64,000 bases of DNA from the NCBI RefSeq assembly GCF_003234655.2, contig NZ_CP126271.1, forward strand, positions 558,001-622,000, in the 5' to 3' direction. The notes under the pieces are model-generated. The model had not been told where the DNA came from and searched no databases. It saw nothing but the letters and a program-made list of their open reading frames with translations. The DNA is from Curtobacterium sp. MCLR17_007 (GTDB lineage Bacteria > Actinomycetota > Actinomycetes > Actinomycetales > Microbacteriaceae). The translations under genes and the position numbers were made by a program. Shown one piece after another: positions 51,727 through 59,984 of this stretch (positions are counted from its first letter, which is position 1; every line of letters begins with the position of its first letter).

Positions 51727-53184
51727 TCAGCTGAGCTGGTTGGCCTCGACCCAGGACAGGTACTCCGGGGTCACCGTGCCGGTGACGTACTCGCCCGTGA
51801 AGCAGCTCATCTCGAGGTCGGTGACGTCCGAGCCCTCGATGATCGCGTCGCGCATGTCGCCGATCTCCTGGTAGATCAGGTGGTCGCTGCCGAGCACGCG
51901 GTTGATGTCCGGGATCTTCCGGTCGTGCGCGATGAGCTCCTGCCGCGTCGGCATGTTGATGCCGTAGACGTGCGGGTAGCGGACGGGCGGGGCGGCGCTC
52001 GTGAAGGTGACCTCGTTCGCGCCGGCCGCGCGGGCCATCTCGACGATCTCCTTCGAGGTCGTGCCGCGCACGATCGAGTCGTCGACGATCAGGATGTTCT
52101 TGCCCTTGAACTCGGACGACATCGCGTTGAGCTTCTGGCGGACGGACCGCTTGCGCTCCGCCTGGCCCGGCATGATGAACGTCCGGCCGACGTAGCGGTT
52201 CTTGTAGAAGCCCTCGCGGTACTCGATGCCGAGCTTCTGCGCGACCTGCATCGCTGCCGGCCGGCTGGAGTCCGGGATCGGCATCACGACGTCGATGTCA
52301 CCGGTGGGGGCGTACTGCGCGATCGTGTCGGCCAGCCGGTTGCCGAGCCGCAGGCGGGCGTCGTAGACCGAGATGCCGTTCATCACGGAGTCCGGGCGGG
52401 CCAGGTAGACGTACTCGAACGAGCACGGCACCAGGCGCGGGTTCTGTGCGCACTGGCGGGCGTGCATCGTGCCGTCCATCTCGATGAAGACGGCTTCGCC
52501 CGGGGCCACGTCGCGGACGATCTCGTAGCCACCCGACTCGAGCACGAGCGACTCGGACGCGACGACCCACTCGGACTTCTCGGCGCCGTTGAACCGGTGC
52601 CCGAGGATGAGCGGCCGGATGCCGTACGGGTCGCGGAAGGCCAGCAGTCCGTGCCCGGCGATCGTGGCGATGGCGGCGTAGGAGCCCTCGACGCGCTCGT
52701 GCACACGCTCGACGGCGTCGAACACCTGACCGGGGTCGAGGTCCTTGCCGCGCACCTGGCCCTGGAGCTCGTGCGCGAGCACGTTCACCAGGAGCTCGGT
52801 GTCGGAGCTGGTGTTGAGGTGGCGTCGGTCGATGTCGAACAGCTCACGCGTGAGCTCGCGCGTGTTCGTCAGGTTGCCGTTGTGCACGAGGACGATGCCG
52901 TACGGCGCGTTCACGTAGAAGGGCTGTGCCTCTTCTTCGTTGCTGGCGGCGCCCTTGGTGGCGTAGCGCACGTGGCCGAGGCCCATCGTGCCGAGCAGCG
53001 CGCGCATGTCGCGGGTGCGGAAGGCCTCGCGCACGTGCCCGCGGGTCTTGTGCATGTGGTGGATGTGCCCCTCGACCGTGGCGATGCCGGTCGAGTCCTG
53101 TCCCCGGTGTTGCAACAGGAGCAGTGCGTCGTAGATGGATTGGTTTGCTGGCCCCTGGTTGACGAGGCCGACGATGCCGCACAT
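51727..53184 (-). CDS. purF: Amidophosphoribosyltransferase
   Basis: A 485-residue enzyme for the first committed step, PRPP plus glutamine to phosphoribosylamine. It begins MCGIVG, so Cys2 is the glutaminase nucleophile after Met removal and no propeptide exists. The N-terminal class II domain has VRYATKGAASNEEAQPF-like and HNGNLTNTREL blocks; the PRPP loop NILIVDDSIVRGTTS is at 363-377. Two Cys in the C-terminal MSCFTGEYVTG match the Bacillus-type enzymes with an Fe-S cluster. Divergent from purM across 71 bases. Confidence 0.97.
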   Translation of the reverse strand: MCGIVGLVNQGPANQSIYDALLLLQHRGQDSTGIATVEGHIHHMHKTRGHVREAFRTRDMRALLGTMGLGHVRYATKGAASNEEEAQPFYVNAPYGIVLVHNGNLTNTRELTRELFDIDRRHLNTSSDTELLVNVLAHELQGQVRGKDLDPGQVFDAVERVHERVEGSYAAIATIAGHGLLAFRDPYGIRPLILGHRFNGAEKSEWVVASESLVLESGGYEIVRDVAPGEAVFIEMDGTMHARQCAQNPRLVPCSFEYVYLARPDSVMNGISVYDARLRLGNRLADTIAQYAPTGDIDVVMPIPDSSRPAAMQVAQKLGIEYREGFYKNRYVGRTFIMPGQAERKRSVRQKLNAMSSEFKGKNILIVDDSIVRGTTSKEIVEMARAAGANEVTFTSAAPPVRYPHVYGINMPTRQELIAHDRKIPDINRVLGSDHLIYQEIGDMRDAIIEGSDVTDLEMSCFTGEYVTGTVTPEYLSWVEANQLS

Positions 53185-53255
53185 GCGCGGAGTGCTCCAG
53201 ACCGTAGGATCGGGTGGTACCGAACAAGTCTGCCATGCCCCGCGGAGGACGACGT

Positions 53256-54353
53256 ATGCCCAACCCCTACGCCGAGGCCGGCGTCGACACCGCTGCCGGT
53301 GACCTGGCCGTCGAGCTCATGAAGTCCGCCGTGTCGGCCACGCACAACGCCTCCGTGCTGGGCGGAGTGGGTGGCTTCGCCGGGCTCTACGACGTCTCGT
53401 TCTTGAAGGACTTCTCACGACCGCTGCTCGCGACGTCCACCGACGGCGTCGGCACGAAGGTCGCCATCGCCCAGGCGATCGACAAGCACGACACCATCGG
53501 GCAGGACCTGGTCGGCATGGTCGTCGACGACATCGTCGTGGTCGGGGCGACGCCGATGTTCATGACGGACTACATCGCCTGCGGGCGCGTGGTGCCGTCG
53601 CGGATCGCGGACATCGTCGCCGGGATCGCCCGCGGGTGCGCCGAGACCGGCACCGCGCTGGTCGGCGGCGAGACCGCGGAGCACCCGGGGCTGCTCGGCC
53701 CGGACGACTACGACGTCGCCGGTGCCGCGGTCGGTGCGGTCGAGGCGTCCTCGGTGCTCGGTGCCGAGCGCGTCGAGGACGGGGACGTCGTCGTGGCGAT
53801 CGCCTCGTCCGGCCTGCACTCGAACGGCTACTCGCTCGTCCGGCACATCCTCGGCCAGCGGGGGGTGTCCTACACGGACACGCTGCCCGAGTTCGGCTCC
53901 GGCACCGTCGGCGAAGCGCTGCTCGAACCGACCCGGCTCTACACGACGCCGCTGCTGTCGGTCATCGCCGCGCACGACGGTGCCGTCCACTCGCTGTCGC
54001 ACGTGACCGGTGGTGGCATCGCGGCGAACCTGGCGCGCGTGCTGCCCGTCGGGTCCTGGGTCGAGGTCGACCGCGCCACGTGGGAGCCCCTGCCCGTGTT
54101 CCGGGTGCTCGCCGACATGGCGGACACACGGATCGAGGACACCGAGGGCACCTGGAACCTCGGCGTCGGGATGTTCGCGGTCGTCGCGGCCTCGGCGGCG
54201 GACGCCGTGGTCGGTGCGCTCGGGGCCGCTGGCCTGGCATCGTGGCCGGTCGGTGTCGTGTCGATGTCCGCGCGTGAGCTGGACGGGTTCGAGCAGGGCG
54301 CGAAGGGCGTCGACGGAGGAGCCGTTCGGCTGACCGGGTCGTACGCGGGCTGA
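53256..54353 (+). CDS. purM: Phosphoribosylformylglycinamidine cyclo-ligase
   Basis: A 365-residue AIR synthetase. Blocks: YAEAGVDTAAGDLAVELMK, the GGFAGLYD loop, LLATSTDGVGTKVAIAQAIDKHDTIGQDLVGMVVDDIVV, GGETAEHPG and HVTGGGIAANLARVL. I chose ATG 53256 because GGAGG precedes it at a normal distance; upstream GTG 53214 and ATG 53235 would add unsupported basic residues. It ends at a convergent junction filled with 61-base repeats, facing DUF3073. Confidence 0.96.
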   Translation: MPNPYAEAGVDTAAGDLAVELMKSAVSATHNASVLGGVGGFAGLYDVSFLKDFSRPLLATSTDGVGTKVAIAQAIDKHDTIGQDLVGMVVDDIVVVGATPMFMTDYIACGRVVPSRIADIVAGIARGCAETGTALVGGETAEHPGLLGPDDYDVAGAAVGAVEASSVLGAERVEDGDVVVAIASSGLHSNGYSLVRHILGQRGVSYTDTLPEFGSGTVGEALLEPTRLYTTPLLSVIAAHDGAVHSLSHVTGGGIAANLARVLPVGSWVEVDRATWEPLPVFRVLADMADTRIEDTEGTWNLGVGMFAVVAASAADAVVGALGAAGLASWPVGVVSMSARELDGFEQGAKGVDGGAVRLTGSYAG

Positions 54354-54382
54354 GGCGCCGCGCGCGGGGGTGCTGCGCAGCG

Positions 54383-54640
54383 TTGTCCGACCCGGGACGA
54401 CAGTGTCGGTGTCGTACGACGTCGGTGGTGTCGCGTGGGCGGCGGGGTGCCCGTGGTGCGACGTTGACGGTGTCGTACGATGTCGTCGGTGTCGCGCGGG
54501 CGGCGGGGTGCCCGTGGAACGACGTTGTCGGTGTCGTACGACGTCGGTGGTGTCGCGCGGGCGGCGGGGTGCCCGTGGAACGACGTTGTCGGTGTCGTAC
54601 GACGTCGGTGGTGTCGCGCGGGCGGCGGGCTGCGGGACAT
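54383..54640. repeat. Four tandem 61-base repeats (GTCGTACGAC family)
   Basis: Palindromic cores GTCGTACGAC occur at 54411, 54472 (last C changed to T), 54533 and 54594, an exact 61-base period. Units also carry GTCGGTGGTGTCGC, then a GGCGGGGTGCCCGTGG stretch. The reverse complement aligns with the two copies at 32.2 kb. The array fills most of the 365-base gap between the convergent purM and DUF3073 genes. Since 61 is not a multiple of three, no frame is kept and it is non-coding. Confidence 0.85.
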
Positions 54641-54718
54641 GCGCTGCGCCGGGCCGGTCACCCGCGCACACGGAAACGCCACGCTGCCCGGGGGCGGCGC
54701 GGCGTCATCGAGTCGAGG

Positions 54719-54937
54719 TCAGGCGGACTTGTTCTGGTCCTGCTGGGGCTCGAACTCGTCGTCCTCGTCCTGCGGCTCCGGTTCGTACTCGTCGGCCCAA
54801 CGGTCGACGTAGTCCTCGCCCGAGTGCTGCCCGGAAGCAAGCTCGCGTTCGAGTGCACCGTAGTTGGTCTCCGGGCTGAAGTACTTCAGCTCCCGAGCGA
54901 CCTTGGTGTGCTTTGCCTTCTGACGGCCGCGCCCCAT
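54719..54937 (-). CDS. DUF3073 family small protein
   Basis: A 72-residue very polar protein: basic start MGRGRQKAKHTKVARELKYFSPETNY, then an acidic end (DRWADEYEPEPQDEDDEFEPQQD). This is the DUF3073 pattern, conserved across actinobacteria and often beside purM, with unknown function. A GAGGGGG site precedes the ATG. The charge split suggests an RNA- or ribosome-associated small protein, but this is only inference. Confidence 0.88.
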   Translation of the reverse strand: MGRGRQKAKHTKVARELKYFSPETNYGALERELASGQHSGEDYVDRWADEYEPEPQDEDDEFEPQQDQNKSA

Positions 54938-55111
54938 GCGTGACCCCCTCGTGTGTCGGCTCGTGTCCGGTCACACGGGAGACGAGTCATCACCCGGGGA
55001 ATCCGAACGGTTCGTGGTTGGAAATCTGCCGATCACTCTACCATGCAGCCCTGTCCGGACCCGCCGCACGACGAGCCCGGTCGTGCGGGTTCGTCCGGCA
55101 GAATCATGGCG

Positions 55112-56230
55112 ATGACCGACCCGACGCCGGAGCCCCTCCCGGACGACCAGCACGCTCGTGTCGTCGTGATCGGAGCGGGCCAGGCGGGGCTCTCCGTCGC
55201 GTACCACCTGCGCCGTCTGGGGCTCACACCGGGGTCGGACCTCGTGGTCCTCGACCGGGCGCCGAGCACGGGCGGCGCCTGGCAGTTCCGGTGGGAGGCT
55301 CTGCGACTCGGGTGGGCCCACCGTGTGCACGACCTGCCGGGCATGCCGGAGATGGGCCTGCGGTTCGAGGACGCCGACCGGTCCCGACCCGCGCGTGACG
55401 TCGTCGGCGAGTACTACCGACGGTTCGAGCAGTACCACGGGCTGCAGGTCCGGCGGCCGGTCGCGGTCACGGCCGTCGCCCGCGTCGACGGTGGTCTGCA
55501 GGTCGCGACGCGGTCCGCGGACGGCCGGACGCAGCGGATCGTCGCGGAGGCCGTCGTCAACGCCTCGGGCACGTGGGGCACGCCGTTCGTGCCGTGGTAC
55601 CCCGGCCGCGACACCTTCACGGGTCGGCAGGTGGACACGACGGAGTACCGCTCGGCGGACGAGTTCGCCGGGCAGGACGTCGTCGTGGTCGGCGGTGGCA
55701 CCAGCGCGATCGGGTTCTTGCTCGAGCTCGACGGTGTCGCGCGCTCCACGCGGTGGTTCACGCGTCGGCCGGTGGTCTGGGCGGACGGTTCGGCGCTCGA
55801 CGTCGAGTCGGCGGTCGCTGCGGTGGCCGAGCAGGACCGGGCAGCCCGCGCCGGCGAGGTGCTGCCGAGCATCGTCAGCGGGACGGGCGTGCCGGTGTCC
55901 GACCGGATCCGCGAGGGCCTCGACCACGGGGTGCTGCGCGACGAGCCCGTGTTCACCGCGATGGACCCCGACGGGGTCGTGACCCGCAACGGCGAGCACG
56001 TGCATGCCGACGCGGTCATCTGGGCTACAGGCTTCCGGGCCGACCTGCGGCACCTGGCGCCGCTGCACCTGCGGACCGAGCACGGGGGCGTCGCGGTCGT
56101 CGACGGGCAGAGCGTCGACGAGCCACGGCTGTTCCTGGCTGGCTACGGTCCCCAGGCCTCGACGATCGGCGCCAACCGCGCCGGACGACGTACGGCACGC
56201 CAGGTGATGGCGCTGCTCGTGCGCGACTGA
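55112..56230 (+). CDS. NAD(P)/FAD-dependent oxidoreductase
   Basis: A 372-residue flavoprotein monooxygenase-like enzyme. FAD motif VVVIGAGQAGLSVAYHL is near residue 20, NASGTWGTPFVPWYPG mid-chain, the NADP motif VVVVGGGTSAIGFLLEL near 190, and a FLAGYGPQASTIGANRAGR C terminus. The closest families are YhiN/CzcO-like and flavin-containing monooxygenases. CAGAAT seven bases before ATG 55112 gives a leaderless start; ATG 55106 is the alternative. Substrate unknown. It is convergent with the DUF3072 gene across a repeat array. Confidence 0.85.
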   Translation: MTDPTPEPLPDDQHARVVVIGAGQAGLSVAYHLRRLGLTPGSDLVVLDRAPSTGGAWQFRWEALRLGWAHRVHDLPGMPEMGLRFEDADRSRPARDVVGEYYRRFEQYHGLQVRRPVAVTAVARVDGGLQVATRSADGRTQRIVAEAVVNASGTWGTPFVPWYPGRDTFTGRQVDTTEYRSADEFAGQDVVVVGGGTSAIGFLLELDGVARSTRWFTRRPVVWADGSALDVESAVAAVAEQDRAARAGEVLPSIVSGTGVPVSDRIREGLDHGVLRDEPVFTAMDPDGVVTRNGEHVHADAVIWATGFRADLRHLAPLHLRTEHGGVAVVDGQSVDEPRLFLAGYGPQASTIGANRAGRRTARQVMALLVRD

Positions 56231-56453
56231 CCTCGCACGGTGCGAGGTTCGGCGCCCGCGCAGACCGGCACGGTGCGAAGTCCGCGCAACCCGGTGCACG
56301 GCTGACCGCCTGGTGCGAGCATGGTTCCTCGCACCACACGACCAACCTCGCACCACACGACCAACCTCGCACCGGGCACGAACGTCGCACCGTGCACGAA
56401 GCGCAGGTCACGAACGTCGCACCGTGCAGGAAGCGCCGGTCAGGAAGCGCAGG
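56231..56453. repeat. Array of GTGCGAGGTT-type decamers in both orientations
   Basis: At least eight decamers: GTGCGAGGTT-like at 56240, 56272 and 56313, and reverse AACCTCGCAC or AACGTCGCAC near 56327, 56345, 56363, 56381 and 56413. An 18-base direct repeat (CACACGACCAACCTCGCA) accounts for the middle. At 56230-56248 two meet as ACCTCGCAC-G-GTGCGAGGT, a perfect palindrome. The decamer is the one in the 108-base array at 40 kb. It fills the gap between convergent stops. Confidence 0.75.
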
Positions 56454-56771
56454 TCAGGACGTCGCGCCGATCGTGCCGGACGTGTCCGACCCGTCCGGGG
56501 TGCCCCGACCGGTCTCGTGCTGCAGGCGGTCGATGTGCTCCGACGCCTCGGCCTTGGTCAGGTCGGCGGGGAGTTCCTCGCCGGCTTCGCGCGCCAGGGT
56601 GTCGAGGTAGCTGCGCTGCGGCCCGGTCATGGGCTCGTCGCCGGTGACCCACTGCTCCGGGTCCTTGCTGGCGGTGGTGGAGGGATCGGGACGGGCGCCG
56701 CCGAGGGTCTCGCCCGAGTGGTCGGCGTCGGCGTCGTGTGCAGGCGTGGGGGTGGAGTCCGAGGAGGTCAT
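56454..56771 (-). CDS. DUF3072 family protein
   Basis: A 105-residue protein. The C-terminal half (EQWVTGDEPMTGPQRSYLDTLAREAGEELPADLTKAEASEHIDRLQ) is the DUF3072 motif, a short helix-rich segment related to the end of SAP/Lsr2-like folds, function unknown. The N-terminal 45 residues are disordered and acidic. TAGCGT (56779-56784) seven bases before ATG 56771 indicates a leaderless start and rules out the longer frame to 56813. Confidence 0.82.
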   Translation of the reverse strand: MTSSDSTPTPAHDADADHSGETLGGARPDPSTTASKDPEQWVTGDEPMTGPQRSYLDTLAREAGEELPADLTKAEASEHIDRLQHETGRGTPDGSDTSGTIGATS

Positions 56772-56817
56772 GCCACGGACGCTACGCCGCACCCACTGAC
56801 ACCCGGGGGACACACGG

Positions 56818-57576
56818 TCAGACGGGCGAGGCCGTGTAGCGCACCAGGTCGGGCCCGACCTCGTTCGCCGCGATCGGCACCGAGCGGTCGTCTCGCCGGA
56901 TCCAGATCGTGTTCGCCGGCTCGTCGAGTCGCTCCACGGGGAAGAGGGTGCCGTCGAGCAGCACCGCGGCGCGCACGTGCACCCGGCCGGACGACGCTCG
57001 ACGCGGCAGCCCCGGGACGTCGTCGGCGTACGAGGGGTACTCTCCGGGCGCGAGCAGCGGGCTGATCGGCGTCGTCACGATCTCGGTGCCGGCGGCGCCG
57101 GACTCTGTCGGCACGTCGGCGCGCACCGTGACCAGCCGGACCACCTGGTCCTTCGGCAGGGGCACGTCGACGACGCCGGAACCGGCCAGCGCGCGGAAGG
57201 CGGGCCGGCCGTCGGGGCCGAGGTGGGCCTCCTGGCTGTCGATCCGGACGCGACCGCGTCCCCGGGTGTCCGCGTAGGTGCCGGGTGACAGGTCGGACCG
57301 GCGGGCCTCGATGTCGGGGACGACGACGCGGTCCGGCCGGTACCAGTCGCGGAGCGTGGCGGGGTCGACCCAGCCGATGCTCGCCACGCCGCGGGCGAGG
57401 GATGCGTCGTCGTCGAGGGGGCGTTCGTCGACCGCTCCGAGCGGGTGCGCGCCGAGGACGGCGACCAGGCCCTCGTGGTCGTCGTCGCGGTGGTCGAGCA
57501 CCTCGACGCGCTGGGAGACCTTGCCGCCGTGGCCGTCGAACGTCGCGAAGGTGCGCAGGTCGGGTGCGTCGGTCAT
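56818..57576 (-). CDS. Conserved hypothetical protein, unknown function
   Basis: A 252-residue soluble protein with no signal peptide or membrane helix. It is rich in Asp, Arg and Val with predicted beta-strands: VDVPLPKDQVVRLVTVRADVP, RVHVRAAVLLDGTLFPVERLD and NTIWIRRDDRSVPIAANEVGPDLVRYTAS. No cofactor motif is seen. TACGAT eight bases before the ATG suggests a leaderless start. It lies 47 bases upstream of the DUF3072 gene in the same direction; that gene has its own -10 box. I do not recognise a family. Confidence 0.6.
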   Translation of the reverse strand: MTDAPDLRTFATFDGHGGKVSQRVEVLDHRDDDHEGLVAVLGAHPLGAVDERPLDDDASLARGVASIGWVDPATLRDWYRPDRVVVPDIEARRSDLSPGTYADTRGRGRVRIDSQEAHLGPDGRPAFRALAGSGVVDVPLPKDQVVRLVTVRADVPTESGAAGTEIVTTPISPLLAPGEYPSYADDVPGLPRRASSGRVHVRAAVLLDGTLFPVERLDEPANTIWIRRDDRSVPIAANEVGPDLVRYTASPV

Positions 57577-57606
57577 GGCATCAGATCGTAGGCCGGGAGG
57601 CCCGGG

Positions 57607-59865
57607 TCACTCGGCAGACGACGGCGTGCGTGCTGGCGTGGCCGGCACCAGGGCCTTCAGCTCGCCGGTGCACAGGGCAGGGTCCAGCCCCTCGGCGGGG
57701 CCTGCCGGACGCGTGGCGCGGCGGGACTGCTGCCCCGACGTGTGACCGGGGAGCACGTGGAGCGCCTGGGCCTCGAGGCTGTTGCGCTGCTCGGAGCGGA
57801 GCAGCCGGTCCTCTTCCTCGCTGCGGAACACGCCACTGGGCGACCGGCGCAGCGCGGGTCGGACGGGCTCGCCGCGGCGGTCCTGCCCGGGGAAGGGGCG
57901 CGAGCGGCGGCCGTACAGCAGCTCGGACGAGTCCAGCAGCCACGGCACGAGCGCGACGGTGACGCCGTGCACGAGCAGGAGCTTCTTGCGGATGCGGCGG
58001 CCGCGGTGGTTGTGGAGGAGGCCCTCCCACCAGTGCCCCACGACGAAGACGGGCGTGTACACGGTGACGACCTCGGACCCGTGCTGCAGCCGGTGTGCCT
58101 TGATGTACCGGATCAGCGGCGTCGAGATGTCGCGGTACGGACTCGGCACGATGGTCAGCGGGACCTCGATGCCGTGCTCGGCCCACTGTTCGCGCAGGAG
58201 CGCCGCGTCGGCGTCGTCGATGGCGACGTGCACGGCCTCGAGCCCGGCGTGCTTCGCCGCGATCGCGTAGTCGAGGGCCTTGAGCACGGGCTTCTGCAGC
58301 TTGTTGACGAGGACGATCGCGTGGTCGCCGGTCGCGCCGAACTCGGTCTCGACGTCGGCCTCGATCTCGTGCTTGACGTCGCGGTAGTAGCGGTTCACGC
58401 CGAGCATGAGCACGAACAGCACCGGCATGATCACGAAGACCAGCCACGCGCCGTGCGTGAACTTCGTGATCGTCACGATGACCAGGACGACGAGGGTGAA
58501 CGTCGCGCCGGTCGCGTTGATCGCCCGGGAGCGCATGACCTGCCCGCGGTTCACCGGCTCGGTCGCGGTGCCGTCCCGGTCCTCGCGCAGCAGTCGCGTC
58601 CAGTGCCGGACCATGCCCGTCTGGCCGAGCGTGAACGACACGAACACGCCGATGATGTAGAGCTGGATCAGGCTCGTGACGTTGGCCCGGTAGACCACGA
58701 GCAGCGCCGCGGCGACGAGCGCCAGGACGATGACGCCGTTGCTGTAGATGAGTCGGTCGCCGCGGGTCGACAGCGCCTTGGGGGCGTAGGAGTCGCGCGC
58801 CAGGATCGACCCGAGCAGCGGGAAGCCGTTGAACGCGGTGTTGGCCGCCAGCAGCAGGACCGCGGCGGTGGTGGCCTGGATGACGAAGAACAGCACCGTG
58901 TCGTTGCCGAAGGTGGCCGCGGCGATCTGCGCGATCAGGGAGCGCTGCGGCGTGGTCGCGCAGTTCGCGAAGCCCTGCAGGTCGCAGGCGTTCTCGGCGT
59001 AGTGCACGCGGGAGACCAGCGCCAGGGTGATCAGCCCGACGAACAGGACGATCGCGATCCCACCCATCGCCACCAGGGTCGCCTGCGCGTTCTTGATCTT
59101 CGGACGGCGGAAGGCCTGCACGCCGTTCGCGATCGCCTCGACGCCCGTCAATGCCGAGCAGCCCGAGGCGAACGCGCGGAGCAGCAGCAGGATGAACGCG
59201 GCCTGGGTCGTGTGCTCGACGTTCTGCACCGTGTACGCGGCGGACTCGGCCACCGGTGCGTTGCCGGCGAGGACCCGGACCAGGCCCGTGACCGCCATGA
59301 CGAACACGCTCGCCACGAACAGGTAGGTCGGCACGGCGAACGCCTTGCTCGACTCGCGCACGCCGCGCAGGTTCGCCGCTGCGAGCAGCACGACGAACAG
59401 CAGCGCGAGCTCGACGCGGAACTCGTTCAGCGCGGGCAGCGCCGAGATGATGTTGTCCACGCCCGAGGCCACCGACACGGCGACGGTCATCACGTAGTCG
59501 ACGAGCAGTGCGCTCGCCACGACGAGCCCCGCCTTCTCGCCCAGGTTGCGGTGCGCGACCTCGTAGTCGCCGCCCCCGGACGGGTACGCCTTGATCAGCT
59601 GGCGGTAGGACGCGACCACGACCAGCAGCAGCAGCACGACGAGCGCGGCGACCCACGGGGCGAAGGTGAGGAACGCCATGCCGCCGAGCAGCAGGATCAT
59701 CAGCAGCTCCTGCGGGGCGTACGCCACGCTGGACAGCGGGTCACTCGCGAAGATCGGCAGTGCCAGGTGTTTCGGGAGGAGCTGTCCTTCGAGCTTCTCG
59801 GAGGGGAGGGGCTCCCCGATCAGTCGCGACTTCAGCGACCGGATCTCGTTCGTCACGAGCGGCAA
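57607..59865 (-). CDS. APC superfamily transporter, KimA-like
   Basis: A 752-residue transporter. About twelve helices lie in residues 30-490, starting with ASDPLSSVAYAPQELLMIL and YPSGGGDYEVAHRNLGEKAGLVVASALLVDYVMTVAVSVASGVDNI, which match the KimA/YdaO branch of APC permeases (potassium/proton importers). A cytosolic USP-like domain covers 510-650 (HAIVLVNKLQKPVLKALDYAIAAKHAGLEAVHVAID), and a 100-residue disordered tail follows. In KimA the C-terminal domain senses c-di-AMP. No ydaO-type riboswitch fits in the 119-base upstream gap. Confidence 0.82.
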   Translation of the reverse strand: MPLVTNEIRSLKSRLIGEPLPSEKLEGQLLPKHLALPIFASDPLSSVAYAPQELLMILLLGGMAFLTFAPWVAALVVLLLLVVVASYRQLIKAYPSGGGDYEVAHRNLGEKAGLVVASALLVDYVMTVAVSVASGVDNIISALPALNEFRVELALLFVVLLAAANLRGVRESSKAFAVPTYLFVASVFVMAVTGLVRVLAGNAPVAESAAYTVQNVEHTTQAAFILLLLRAFASGCSALTGVEAIANGVQAFRRPKIKNAQATLVAMGGIAIVLFVGLITLALVSRVHYAENACDLQGFANCATTPQRSLIAQIAAATFGNDTVLFFVIQATTAAVLLLAANTAFNGFPLLGSILARDSYAPKALSTRGDRLIYSNGVIVLALVAAALLVVYRANVTSLIQLYIIGVFVSFTLGQTGMVRHWTRLLREDRDGTATEPVNRGQVMRSRAINATGATFTLVVLVIVTITKFTHGAWLVFVIMPVLFVLMLGVNRYYRDVKHEIEADVETEFGATGDHAIVLVNKLQKPVLKALDYAIAAKHAGLEAVHVAIDDADAALLREQWAEHGIEVPLTIVPSPYRDISTPLIRYIKAHRLQHGSEVVTVYTPVFVVGHWWEGLLHNHRGRRIRKKLLLVHGVTVALVPWLLDSSELLYGRRSRPFPGQDRRGEPVRPALRRSPSGVFRSEEEDRLLRSEQRNSLEAQALHVLPGHTSGQQSRRATRPAGPAEGLDPALCTGELKALVPATPARTPSSAE

Positions 59866-59946
59866 ACCTACTCACATCCGGGCGCGAGTCAACACGAGGG
59901 GCCCGCTCGGTGTTCCCACATCGGCGAACGCCGTCGCACGCACCCC

Positions 59947-59977
59947 TTGCGGTTGACGCTGCGTCAACGTCTACCGT
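59947..59977 (+). promoter_or_regulatory. MerR-type promoter with 19-base spacer and palindrome
   Basis: TTGCGG (59947-59952) and TACCGT (59972-59977) are separated by 19 bases, the over-long spacing MerR proteins correct by twisting DNA. The palindrome GTTGACGC-T-GCGTCAAC (59952-59968) lies in the spacer. Transcription would begin at about the ATG at 59985, a leaderless autoregulated gene. Confidence 0.75.
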
Positions 59978-59984
59978 CATCAGC

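Noticed and set aside
59866..59984. c-di-AMP (ydaO) riboswitch before the KimA-like gene
   Set aside because: Only 119 bases separate the divergent starts and most of that is the MerR promoter; no ydaO-type conserved core is visible.
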